Below the pieces are notes generated by a model. It was not told the origin of the DNA and searched no databases. It was given only the letters and a program-made list of their open reading frames with translations. A stretch of 64,000 bases of DNA, taken from Actinoplanes solisilvae (GTDB taxonomy: Bacteria > Actinomycetota > Actinomycetes > Mycobacteriales > Micromonosporaceae). Where the stretch lies: NCBI RefSeq assembly GCF_003999975.1, contig NZ_RJAC01000033.1:1-64000 (forward strand), read 5' to 3'. Below are positions 42,222 through 50,254 of the stretch, in pieces. Position 1 is the stretch's first letter, and every line of letters begins with the position of its first letter. The position numbers and the translations under genes were made by a program.

Positions 42222-42968
42222 ATGCGTGCTGTCGTCCTGGTTCACGGCCTCTGGCACGGCCCGTGGTGCTGGAGCGCCGTGACCCCTCTGCTCGCGGCGC
42301 GCGGCATCCCGTCGGTCGCCGTCGACGTGGAGGGTCACGGTCTCAGCGCTCCGTCCCGCAGTGTCACGCTCAGCTCGGCCGCCGCCGTGCTCCTCGACCA
42401 GCTCCGGCTGATCGGCGGCGGCGAGCCCTGCGTGGTCGTCGGCCACAGCGTCGGCGGCACGATCGCCACCGTTGCCGCCGAACTCGAGCCGTCGTTGTTC
42501 GACCACCTGGTGTTCGTGACGTCGGTCGCCCCGGTCGGCGGCGGCCTCTCGATGGCCGACTACGTGGTCAGCCCCGACAACGACGGCGACCTGGTCCGCC
42601 CGATGCTCGTCGGCGACCCGGCCGTCACCGGCGCCCTTCGTCTCCCACCACCGCTGTCGGCCCGAAAAGAGCTGCGGGCGGCGTTCGGCAGCTCCGACGC
42701 CGCGATCGCCCTGCTCACCCCGGACGCACCGCTCGGTCTGGCAGTCGAGCCGGTCACCGTCACCCCGGCCCGATTCGGGTCCGTCCCCCACTCGTACGTG
42801 GTCTGCTCCGAAGACATGGTGGTGCGCCCGGCCCTGCAGCGCAGGATCGTCCGCGAGCTCGACCAGATCTCCGCCGGCCCGACGACGGTGGTCGAGCTTC
42901 CCGCCACGCATTCGCCGTTCCTGTCCCACCCGGCCGAGCTCGCCGACGTGATCGCGGCGGCCTGGTGA
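42222..42968 (+). CDS. alpha/beta hydrolase
   Basis: A 248-residue EstC/salicylate-esterase-like hydrolase. The oxyanion turn HGLWHGPWCW, nucleophile elbow GHSVGG (Ser) and terminal His in THSPFLSHP are all present. The family cleaves small esters or acts as hydroxynitrile lyase. It starts 10 bases after the MFS stop and its own stop overlaps the next gene (GTGA), so MFS, hydrolase and nucleotidyltransferase may form one operon under the MarR regulator. Such a set would suit detoxification of an antibiotic-like compound (inference). Confidence 0.88.
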   Translation: MRAVVLVHGLWHGPWCWSAVTPLLAARGIPSVAVDVEGHGLSAPSRSVTLSSAAAVLLDQLRLIGGGEPCVVVGHSVGGTIATVAAELEPSLFDHLVFVTSVAPVGGGLSMADYVVSPDNDGDLVRPMLVGDPAVTGALRLPPPLSARKELRAAFGSSDAAIALLTPDAPLGLAVEPVTVTPARFGSVPHSYVVCSEDMVVRPALQRRIVRELDQISAGPTTVVELPATHSPFLSHPAELADVIAAAW

Positions 42969-43669
42969 ATCCCCGAACCGACCTGGCGCCGCAGATCGCC
43001 GGAATCGTCGGCCCGACCTGCCGCGCGGTGATCCTGCACGGCTCCCTCGCGTCCGGCGGGTTCCGCCCCGGCCACAGCGACGTCGACCTGCTCGTGGTCG
43101 TCAACGAGCCGCTCACCGACGCCCGGGCCGATTCCCTGACCGACCACCTGAGCAGCGCCGACCTCGGCGACGCGGCGGGCCTCGACGTGGACGTCGTGAC
43201 CGCCGCGGTGGCCCGTCACCCCACCCCGGCGCCGCCGCTCGAGCTGCACGTCAGCCTCAACCCGACCGAGATCGAACGTGGCGTCCCCACCGCGCCCGAC
43301 CTGCCCGCCGAACTCTCCATCGCCAAACAGGACGGCATCACCCTGTACGGCGACCCCGCAGTGCTGGCCCCCGTTCCCGCCGAATGGGTGATCGCCCGCG
43401 GCCGCCACTGGCTGAACACCTGGCAGTCCCTGACCGACGACGAGCCCCACGCCGCCTTCATGGTCCTGACCGCCTGCCGCATCTGGCACTTCGCGGCCAC
43501 CGGCGTCCACGCCCCCAAGGCGAGGGCCGCCCGCTGGGCCCTGACCCGCAGCCCGAGCCTGACCGCGATAGACCAGGCCCTTCAGCAGTACGAGGGCAGG
43601 CGCGCGACGGTCGTCGAAGAGCCCGCCATCGCCGCCGTCCTCGAGGAAGCCCTACGCCGGACCGGTTAG
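42965..43669 (+). CDS. AadA-like aminoglycoside nucleotidyltransferase
   Basis: A 234-residue protein of the ANT(3'') type. The nucleotidyltransferase motif is LHGSLASGGFRPGHSDVDLLVVV, with GS and the DVD metal-binding pair. A helical C-terminal domain (WLNTWQSLTDDEPHAAFMVL, then RIWHFAATGVHAPKARAARW) matches the AadA C-terminal layout. Family members adenylylate streptomycin/spectinomycin. Real resistance is not assured, since chromosomal relatives often have other roles. GTG 42965 overlaps the hydrolase stop by four bases. Its 3' end overlaps the 3' end of a pseudogene on the other strand. Confidence 0.82.
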   Translation: MNPRTDLAPQIAGIVGPTCRAVILHGSLASGGFRPGHSDVDLLVVVNEPLTDARADSLTDHLSSADLGDAAGLDVDVVTAAVARHPTPAPPLELHVSLNPTEIERGVPTAPDLPAELSIAKQDGITLYGDPAVLAPVPAEWVIARGRHWLNTWQSLTDDEPHAAFMVLTACRIWHFAATGVHAPKARAARWALTRSPSLTAIDQALQQYEGRRATVVEEPAIAAVLEEALRRTG

Positions 43670-43970
43670 TACCGCGCTCACGAAGGTCTCCGCCGGCACG
43701 GTCACGGGCCGGTCGCTCACCTGGCCGTCGCCGAGTTCGATCACCCGCCACACGCCGTCGGCCCGCCGGACGAGGTCCACAGTCACGAACGGCCAGCCGC
43801 TGATCCCCGGTTCCGAGCCGCCGGACCGCCCGTTCGGCTTCCCCGGCGACCAGGGCGTCGTGGTCGACCATACCGACGCGATGGCCCGCCGTTCTCGCCG
43901 CCTCGGCCTCGGCGGCGAAGTGCTCGTCGACGCGGCGTGGGTTCAGCACATCGCTGGGGACCAGCAGCAT
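43652..43970 (-). pseudogene. ATP-grasp protein with internal deletion
   Basis: On the minus strand an intact start (ATG 43970, AGGAG upstream) gives MLLVPSDVLNPRRVDEHF and MVDHDALVAGEAERAV, the N-terminus of actinomycete ATP-grasp proteins. About 55 codons in, near 43800-43815, the homology jumps, out of frame, to FVTVDLVRRADGVWRVIELG and DGQVSDRPVTVP, the C-terminus of the same family, with a stop at 43652. The central ATP-binding part is gone. One deletion explains both ends. The gene cannot make a working enzyme. Confidence 0.75.
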
Positions 43971-44042
43971 GGCAACTCCTTCCGACACTTAGTGGACGCA
44001 CCGGTGTCACCGGGAATTCACCGGACCCTATGCTCCCCAGCC

Positions 44043-44600
44043 ATGATCACATTGAGACGCTCGGTAGCGCTTCCCGTGCTGGCGGCGATCGTCCTCTCCG
44101 GAGCTTGCGCGGCGAGCGAGCCCGCGACCTCGATCCCGCCCGGGTGCGAGCCCGCCGCCGACCGCCTCACCTGGTCGCCGAGCAGCACGACGCCGCTGCT
44201 GGTCAGCGCCCGTGACCCGGCCGGCACGGTCGTGCTCGACGAGCCTTTCGAACCGTCGGTCGCCGGCCTGGACGCACCCCGGTCGTGGCTGCCCGACCTG
44301 GCCGGTTCCCTGCGGGCCACGGCGGGCCACGAGGTGCTGGCCGCCACGCCCGACCCGGCGCCGCAGGAGTTCTCGCTTCCCCCGGACCGCCGGGCGAGCG
44401 CCCTGATCTACACCGGGGTCGAGCGGGTCACCGCGGACTTCGAGCTCCGCTGTGACCCGCCCGTGCACGGCACCTTCCACGGCTGGTCGAGAACGGTCAC
44501 CGACGTGGTCTTCTGCCAGGACAACCCGCCGGACGTGCCCGACGACTTCACCCGCCTCGCGCTGGAGCTCTGCCCCGATCGCCCGAGCAGCGCCGCCTAG
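44043..44600 (+). CDS. putative lipoprotein
   Basis: A 185-residue exported protein. A short signal (RRSVALPVLAAIVLSGAC) ends in a slightly unusual lipobox with Cys after SGA. The mature domain has three further cysteines (PPGCEP, LRCDPP, VFCQDN, with a last LELCPD) and beta-rich segments. I do not recognise a family. ATG 44043 is the start that yields the signal peptide; the longer frame upstream is antisense to the ATP-grasp relic. It stands alone. Confidence 0.72.
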   Translation: MITLRRSVALPVLAAIVLSGACAASEPATSIPPGCEPAADRLTWSPSSTTPLLVSARDPAGTVVLDEPFEPSVAGLDAPRSWLPDLAGSLRATAGHEVLAATPDPAPQEFSLPPDRRASALIYTGVERVTADFELRCDPPVHGTFHGWSRTVTDVVFCQDNPPDVPDDFTRLALELCPDRPSSAA

Positions 44601-45132
44601 CAGGGGTAACCCGGGGCAGGGGACGCGTCGTGCCGGGTCAGTGCCTGCGGCGCCCTCGAAGGCGGCCCCAGACGAGGACCCGCGTGTTCACGGCGGCGCT
44701 CCAGCGCTGATGGCCCGGGCGTCGAGACGTACGCCGTACGAAGGCTCGCCGGGGAGGGGTGAAGTCGCGGATCTTCCGACCGTGCGAAGGGCCGCAATCG
44801 TTCGCGTTCCATCGCACGGGCCGCATCGATCCCGATCCACCGGCGTCGTGCGGGGCGACGCGGAAGCCGCCGCTCGCCATCGACTCGCACGCGGGACAAC
44901 GACCGGGAACCGTCCAGATTTTGAGCACAGAAATACACCATCTTCAGTGAGAGATCGGCAGCAGGAAAGAGCGCGGCGCACAGGCGCGACGCGCGTCAGA
45001 TCAGCGCTCGGTGGATCTCACAGGAGGTACAACGGCACGTCTTTCGCTCGACGGGACGGCTCACCCGCACGTTAGGGGCGCTCCCCCGCGCCACGCCACC
45101 GGTTTTCCGCGAGGCACCGTACGATCCTGGCC
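44601..45132. other. 532-base stretch without a recognised gene
   Basis: Several short frames on both strands cross it, but none has a ribosome-binding site plus a plausible protein. The right part (about 44915-44950) is unusually AT-rich for this window. I see no long inverted repeat, tRNA-like fold or transposon end. It may hold the promoter for the phosphotransferase gene or a decayed gene I cannot name. Confidence 0.4.
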
Positions 45133-45966
45133 GTGACGCTCGAGACCCTCAGCCACCGGCAACAGGACCTGATCGACCGGTGGCTCCCGGGCGCGACCGT
45201 GGCGAGGAGCCACAGTTGGGGCCTGGTCGCCACCACCGTCCTCGAGATGACCCGGGCCGGGCAGCGGTTCATCGTCAAGGCCGGCGGCCCGGACGACCAC
45301 CACATCGAGCGCGAACTGCACGCCCACCACCACTGGCTGCGCCCGTGGACCGAGCGGGGCCGCGCGCCGGCGCTCGTGCACGGCGACCCGAGCGCCAAAC
45401 TCCTCGTCACCCGCTATCTACCCGGCTCGCTCGTGCTCGGAAGCCCCGCGGCCGACGACCCCGCCACCTACCGGCAGGCCGGCGAGCTGCTCGCCCTGCT
45501 GCACGGCCAGACCCCGGTCACCGACGACGACCACGAACGCAAGCTGAACGAGAAGTCCCTGACCTCGCTGGCCGGCCCGCACCGGATCGCGCCCGACGTC
45601 ACGGAGCGGCTCCGGGCCGAGATCACGACCTGGCCGGCCCCTCCGTCCGTCCTCGTGCCCACCCACGGCGACTGGCAGCCCCGCAACTGGCTCGACCACG
45701 ACGGCGAGGTCCGCGTCATCGACTTCGGCCGCGCGGCGCTGCGCCCCGCCATCACCGACTTCGCCCGCCTGGCCGTCCAGGAATTCCGCGGCGATCCCGG
45801 CCTCGAGGCCGCGTTCCTCGACGGCTACGGCGCCGACCCCCGCGAGCCCGCCGCGTGGCGCCGCACCCAGATCCGCGAGGCGATCGGCACAGCCGTCTGG
45901 GCCTTCCAGGTCGGCGACGAAAATTTCGAGGCCCAGGGCCACCGCATGATCGCCGAGGCGCTCTGA
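45133..45966 (+). CDS. aminoglycoside-phosphotransferase-family kinase
   Basis: A 277-residue APH-fold protein. The N-lobe has FIVKAGGPDD. The catalytic loop is HGDWQPRNWL and the metal-binding DFG-like segment is VIDFGRAAL. The family phosphorylates aminoglycosides, choline, homoserine and many other small molecules, so drug resistance is only one option. Start GTG 45133 follows a weak site. It ends three bases before the convergent MFS gene stop. No operon partner is evident. Confidence 0.85.
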   Translation: MTLETLSHRQQDLIDRWLPGATVARSHSWGLVATTVLEMTRAGQRFIVKAGGPDDHHIERELHAHHHWLRPWTERGRAPALVHGDPSAKLLVTRYLPGSLVLGSPAADDPATYRQAGELLALLHGQTPVTDDDHERKLNEKSLTSLAGPHRIAPDVTERLRAEITTWPAPPSVLVPTHGDWQPRNWLDHDGEVRVIDFGRAALRPAITDFARLAVQEFRGDPGLEAAFLDGYGADPREPAAWRRTQIREAIGTAVWAFQVGDENFEAQGHRMIAEAL

Positions 45967-45969
45967 CAG

Positions 45970-47163
45970 TCACCCGGGCAGGGACGCGCGCCGCGCGGTC
46001 GTCACCACGAACGGGATCACGGCCAGGGCCAGCAGGCCGCCGGTGATCGAGAGCGTGGCGTAGCTCGTCGCGGTCAGCACGAAGCCGCTGGCGATGCCGC
46101 CGCCCGCGCCGGCCAGGGCGACGCACAGGTCGACCGTTCCCTGGGTCCTGGCGCGGGTCTCCACCGGGGCCGAGTCGGTGATCATGGCGGTGCCGGCGAC
46201 CAGGCCCAGGTTCCAGCCGAGGCCGAGCAGCGCCAGGGCCAGGGCGAGCAGCGGCACCGAATCGACCGGGGCGGTCGCGCTGACGGCCCCGGCCAGCAGC
46301 AGCGTGATTCCCGACGCGACGGCGACGGGTACGCGGCCCACGCGGTCGACGAGCAGGCCGGTGATCGGCGACGGCAGGTACATCGCGGCGACGTGCACGG
46401 CGATGACCAGCCCGGTGGCGGCGAGGTCATGCCCATGGGCCCGCATGTGCACGGGCGTCATCGTCATGACCGCGACCATGACGAGCTGGGTGAGGACCAT
46501 CGTCACGGCCCCCGCGGCCACCCCGGCCGGGCTCGACCGGCCACCCGCCGGCGCCGACAGGGTGCGTGACACTGTCAACGGGTCGGGCCGCAGCAGCACG
46601 AACACGATGGTGCCGGCGAGTCCGTAGGCGATCGCGGCCAGCCCGAACGGCCCGGCCAGCGCCGGAATGCCGAAGTGCGACGCCGCTCGCCCGGTGACCG
46701 CGACCAGGTTGGGCCCGATCACCGCCCCGAACGTCGTCGCGAACAGCACCGAACTGACCGCGCGCCCCCGCCGGTCCGGTGCCGCGAGGTCGGTGCCGGC
46801 GTACCGGGCCTGCAGGTTGGTGGCCGCCCCCGCGCCGTAGACGAGCAGGAACAACAGCAGCAGTACGACGTTGTCGAGCGCCGCCGCGGCCACGATGCCC
46901 GCGCCCCCAGTCGCCCCCGCCGCGTAGCCGGCCGTCAGCCCGGCTCGCCGCCCGAGCCGCTGCGACAGCCGCCCGACCCCGAGCGCCGCCCCGGCCGACC
47001 CGGCCGTGAACAGCGCCGACGGCAGCCCCGACAAACTGCTGGTCCCGAGCATCTCCTCAGCGAGCAGCGCTCCCACGGTGATTCCCACCGCCAGCCCGGC
47101 CCCGCTGAACACCTGCGAGGCCATGACCACGCTCAGCGTCCGCTGCTGAAGCCGGTCGTTCAC
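45970..47163 (-). CDS. MFS transporter
   Basis: A 397-residue exporter with 12 predicted helices (start LSVVMASQVFSGAGLAVGI, loop RLSQRLGRRAGL between helices 2 and 3, and a DRVGRVPVAVASG mirror motif in the second half). The type is that of drug or metabolite efflux proteins. No regulator or enzyme gene is attached, and the substrate cannot be inferred. It is divergent from the endonuclease V gene, with about 150 bases between. Confidence 0.88.
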   Translation of the reverse strand: MNDRLQQRTLSVVMASQVFSGAGLAVGITVGALLAEEMLGTSSLSGLPSALFTAGSAGAALGVGRLSQRLGRRAGLTAGYAAGATGGAGIVAAAALDNVVLLLLFLLVYGAGAATNLQARYAGTDLAAPDRRGRAVSSVLFATTFGAVIGPNLVAVTGRAASHFGIPALAGPFGLAAIAYGLAGTIVFVLLRPDPLTVSRTLSAPAGGRSSPAGVAAGAVTMVLTQLVMVAVMTMTPVHMRAHGHDLAATGLVIAVHVAAMYLPSPITGLLVDRVGRVPVAVASGITLLLAGAVSATAPVDSVPLLALALALLGLGWNLGLVAGTAMITDSAPVETRARTQGTVDLCVALAGAGGGIASGFVLTATSYATLSITGGLLALAVIPFVVTTARRASLPG

Positions 47164-47312
47164 GATCGCTCCCCCCGGCCCGCATCGCGCTCGCGCTCAG
47201 CCTGATCGTGGCAGGGCTCGGCCTCCTGATCCAGATGCGGGTGAGATCTGCGTCATGCCGGAACGGGTGACCGAGGGGCGGTCCACGGGCGGGTGGCAAG
47301 TACCGTTCGGCC

Positions 47313-47981
47313 ATGGATGTGGCCGAGGCGGAGCGAATTCAAGCGGAGCTGCGCCGGCAGCTCATCGTTCCGGAGGGGAAGATCGAGCTCCCACGTACGG
47401 TCGTGGGCCTGGACGTCACCTACGAGGTGGACTCCGACCGGGCCGTGGCCGCCGCCGTGGTGGTCGACGTCGCGACGCTCGCCGTCGACGAGGTCGCCGA
47501 GTTCGCCGGGCGGGCCTCCTTCCCGTACGTGCCGGGGCTGTTGGCCTTTCGTGAGTTGCCCCTGCTCATAGGCGCGATCGAGCGACTGTCCACAGCCCCC
47601 GAGCTGCTCGTCTGCGACGGGTACGGGCTGGCGCACCCGCGGCGGTTCGGGCTCGCCAGCCATCTCGGGGTGGTGCTCGACCTGCCCTCGTTCGGGGTGG
47701 CCAAGACGGCGTTCGTCGGCACTTTCGACGAGCCCGGACCGGAGCGCGGCGACACGGCACCCCTCGTCGAGCAGGGCGAGGAGATCGGCCGCGTCGTGCG
47801 CACCCGGACGAGGGTGAAGCCGGTCTTCGTCTCGGCCGGGCACCGGATCGGGCTGGACGACTGCGTCGAGCTCACGCTCAAGCTGAGCGGCCGCTATCGG
47901 ATTCCCGAGCCGACCCGGCAGGCCGACATCCTGTCGCGCAGCGCGTTCAGGGAACTGTCGCAAACGGGCCCAGCGAGTTGA
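47313..47981 (+). CDS. nfi: endonuclease V (deoxyinosine 3'-endonuclease)
   Basis: A 222-residue EndoV. Catalytic and substrate-binding segments are all there: first Asp in VVGLDVTYE, FPYVPGLLAFRELP (the strand-separating PYxP wedge), the second Asp in CDGYGLAHPRRFGLASHLG and VAKTAFVG. It cuts DNA (or RNA) one base past deaminated adenine (inosine), starting alternative excision repair. Its last 35 bases overlap the 3' end of the MBL-fold gene on the other strand. Confidence 0.95.
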   Translation: MDVAEAERIQAELRRQLIVPEGKIELPRTVVGLDVTYEVDSDRAVAAAVVVDVATLAVDEVAEFAGRASFPYVPGLLAFRELPLLIGAIERLSTAPELLVCDGYGLAHPRRFGLASHLGVVLDLPSFGVAKTAFVGTFDEPGPERGDTAPLVEQGEEIGRVVRTRTRVKPVFVSAGHRIGLDDCVELTLKLSGRYRIPEPTRQADILSRSAFRELSQTGPAS

Positions 47982-48927
47982 GGTCGAGGCGCAGCGACTC
48001 GACCATCGCCCACGCGTTGGGCAGGGTGAACACGTCGGCGCCGCCGAGCCGGTCCTTCCACCGTGGCACGATCGCGTCGGTGGTGGCGGCGGCGGCCGAG
48101 TCCAGGTAGGCCCGGAAGACGGCCCACACGTTGCTGGTGTCGATGACCGACATGGTCGTGGCCAGGTCGACGCTGGACAGTGCGGCCTCGGCCGTGGCCC
48201 GCAGGTCGGCCAGGTATTCCTGCTGCACCCGTACGTCCTCGGGGGTGCCGGGGCGGGTGACGTGACCGCCGACGAAGCTGTCGAAGTCGTAGTTCAGGGC
48301 CTGCTCGTGCGAGCGGATCACGCCGGGCACGAAGGCCGACAGCGACAGGTTCGAGAACGGCACCCAGCCGGGGAAGATCACGTCGACGAACATGAGCACG
48401 CGCTGGTTGGGCAGGTGGATGAAGCTGTTGCCCTCGGCGTGGTTCGGGCCGGGATAGTCCATCTGTACGGAGTGGTCGCCCGCGTCGATCGTCACCGAGT
48501 CGTCGAAGACCACGGTCGCGAGCGGGCGCTGCGGGTCGTCGAGCAGCCTCAGTCGTTCGGCGACGAAGCGCTGGGCGTACCGCGGCGCCTCGGCCGGGTA
48601 GATCGACATGGCTCCGACGTGGTCGGAGTGGTGGTGGCTGTAGATCACGTGGGTGACCGGTTTGGTGGTGACCCGGCTGATGGCCCGCAAAATGTTGTTA
48701 CCGAGCGTCGGCGGGGCGTCCATCGCGATCACGCCCTCGTCGGTCACCGTGAACATGGACTGGTAGCTGCCCTCGCTGAGCCAGAAGACGCCGTCGGCGA
48801 TCTCGTCGATCACGTAGCCGGCCTCGGGGATCTGAGGTCCCCTCGCGTTCTCGGGCACGGGCGCGGTCGGCGCCGATCGGAGCAGGCGGGCTCGCTCGGC
48901 GTAGCTGATGTCGGTGATGGTTGACAC
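47947..48927 (-). CDS. MBL-fold metallo-hydrolase
   Basis: A 326-residue metallo-beta-lactamase-fold protein. The zinc motif is VIYSHHHSDHVG (HxHxDH), followed by NHAEGNSF for the third His and FVGGHVTRPG for the last ligand. Sec-type signals are absent. The type resembles quinoprotein-relay-like or alkylsulfatase-like MBL enzymes rather than antibiotic-degrading ones. GTG 48927 with GGGAGGAACC upstream is the start; the longer frame is unsupported. It overlaps nfi tail-to-tail by 35 bases. Confidence 0.87.
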   Translation of the reverse strand: MSTITDISYAERARLLRSAPTAPVPENARGPQIPEAGYVIDEIADGVFWLSEGSYQSMFTVTDEGVIAMDAPPTLGNNILRAISRVTTKPVTHVIYSHHHSDHVGAMSIYPAEAPRYAQRFVAERLRLLDDPQRPLATVVFDDSVTIDAGDHSVQMDYPGPNHAEGNSFIHLPNQRVLMFVDVIFPGWVPFSNLSLSAFVPGVIRSHEQALNYDFDSFVGGHVTRPGTPEDVRVQQEYLADLRATAEAALSSVDLATTMSVIDTSNVWAVFRAYLDSAAAATTDAIVPRWKDRLGGADVFTLPNAWAMVESLRLDLNSLGPFATVP

Positions 48928-49153
48928 GGTTCCTCCCGGTGATTTTCTGCTACCTCCGACAGTCGTCGCCGCGCAGCACCGGCGCACCCGTGCATCTCCC
49001 TGGCCCGCGTTCCCCGGGGCATACCGGCATAGGCGCAGGTCACTGCCGAGGACGCCGCTCAAGATCACAGCTCGTGCACAATGCATCAGAAGCCACCACC
49101 TAAGCCGTTCGCACACGTTGAGCTGTCGTAAACGACGGGGCGTGGAGGGCGGC

Positions 49154-50254
49154 ATGGCAAGACGCGTCTTTCTGCACATCGGCGCGCCGAAGACCGGCAG
49201 CACCTATGTGCAGAACGTGCTGTGGGGCAACGTGGCGGCGCTGAAGGCGGCCGGGATCCTGCTGCCGGGCAAGTTCTCGGCGCACGACGAGGCGATGGCC
49301 GACCTGCGCGAGCTGCCCTGGCACGCGACCCCGCGCTGGTCGTGGGACCGCGTCGTCGAGAAGGCGGCGGCGTGGCCGGGCGACGTGGTCATCACCAACG
49401 AAGGGCTGGGCGCCGCGACACCGGCCCAGGCCGCGAGGGGCGTACGCAGTCTCGCGCCGGCCGAGGTGCACGTCATCGTGGCCGCCCGCGACCTGTGGCG
49501 CACTTTCCCGTCGATGTGGCAGCAGAGCATCCGGGCGCGCGGCGTGTGGACGTTCGAGGACTTCATCGGCGCGGTCGAGCGCGGCAGCTTCGAGGATTTC
49601 TGGGAGCACCACACGGCCAACCGGATGCTGCGCCGCTGGGGCGACCTGGTGCCGGCCGAGCAGCGGCACCTGATCACCGTGCCCGGGCCGGGACAGCCGC
49701 GCGACACGCTGTGGCGGCGCTTCGCCGGTGTCATCGGCATCCCGGACGGGGTCTGCGACCTGGCCGTCGACGGCGGGGCGAACGTGTCGCTGGGCGCGGC
49801 CGAGGTCGAGGTGCTGCGGCGGGTGAACCGGGCCCTCGGCGAGCGCTATCCGCACCGGGCGCCCTACCAGCGCGTCGTGCAGCGCCACCTGGTCGACGCG
49901 GTGCTGCGGCAGCGTACGAATGATCTGCGGTTCGGGGTCGGTCCGGAGCGCGCCGGGTGGGTGCTCGACCTGGCCGAGCAGCAGATCAAGGAGCTCGACG
50001 AGTATCCGTGCGACGTCGTCGGCGACCTGGCCGAGCTGCGCCCGGTCGACCCGGAGCAGCAGCCGGCCCCCGACCAGTTGCGCCCCGACCAGGTGCTCGA
50101 GACCGCGATCGAGACGATCATCGGGATGATCTCGCACGCCGAGCAGCTCGACCTGATGGTGCCGGAGCCGCGCGTCAGCCCGCTGGAGCGTCTGAGGAAG
50201 AAAGCTGCGCGAAAGGTCCGGCGGTTGAAAAGCGTGGTCAGAACGGGAAGCTAG
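49154..50254 (+). CDS. sulfotransferase-like protein
   Basis: A 366-residue soluble protein. The N-terminal P-loop-like motif HIGAPKTGSTYVQNVLW matches the PAPS 5'-phosphosulfate loop (PKTGST), and a later HVIVAARDLWRTFPSMWQQS fits the 3'-phosphate-binding strand and helix. The C-terminal 100 residues are charged and helical, ending in a very basic tail (RLRKKAARKVRRLKSVV). Sulfotransferases of this group modify glycans or glycolipids. No PAPS-synthesis gene is near. ATG 49154 has GGAGGG four bases upstream. Its 3' end overlaps the aldehyde dehydrogenase gene by 17 bases. Confidence 0.8.
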   Translation: MARRVFLHIGAPKTGSTYVQNVLWGNVAALKAAGILLPGKFSAHDEAMADLRELPWHATPRWSWDRVVEKAAAWPGDVVITNEGLGAATPAQAARGVRSLAPAEVHVIVAARDLWRTFPSMWQQSIRARGVWTFEDFIGAVERGSFEDFWEHHTANRMLRRWGDLVPAEQRHLITVPGPGQPRDTLWRRFAGVIGIPDGVCDLAVDGGANVSLGAAEVEVLRRVNRALGERYPHRAPYQRVVQRHLVDAVLRQRTNDLRFGVGPERAGWVLDLAEQQIKELDEYPCDVVGDLAELRPVDPEQQPAPDQLRPDQVLETAIETIIGMISHAEQLDLMVPEPRVSPLERLRKKAARKVRRLKSVVRTGS

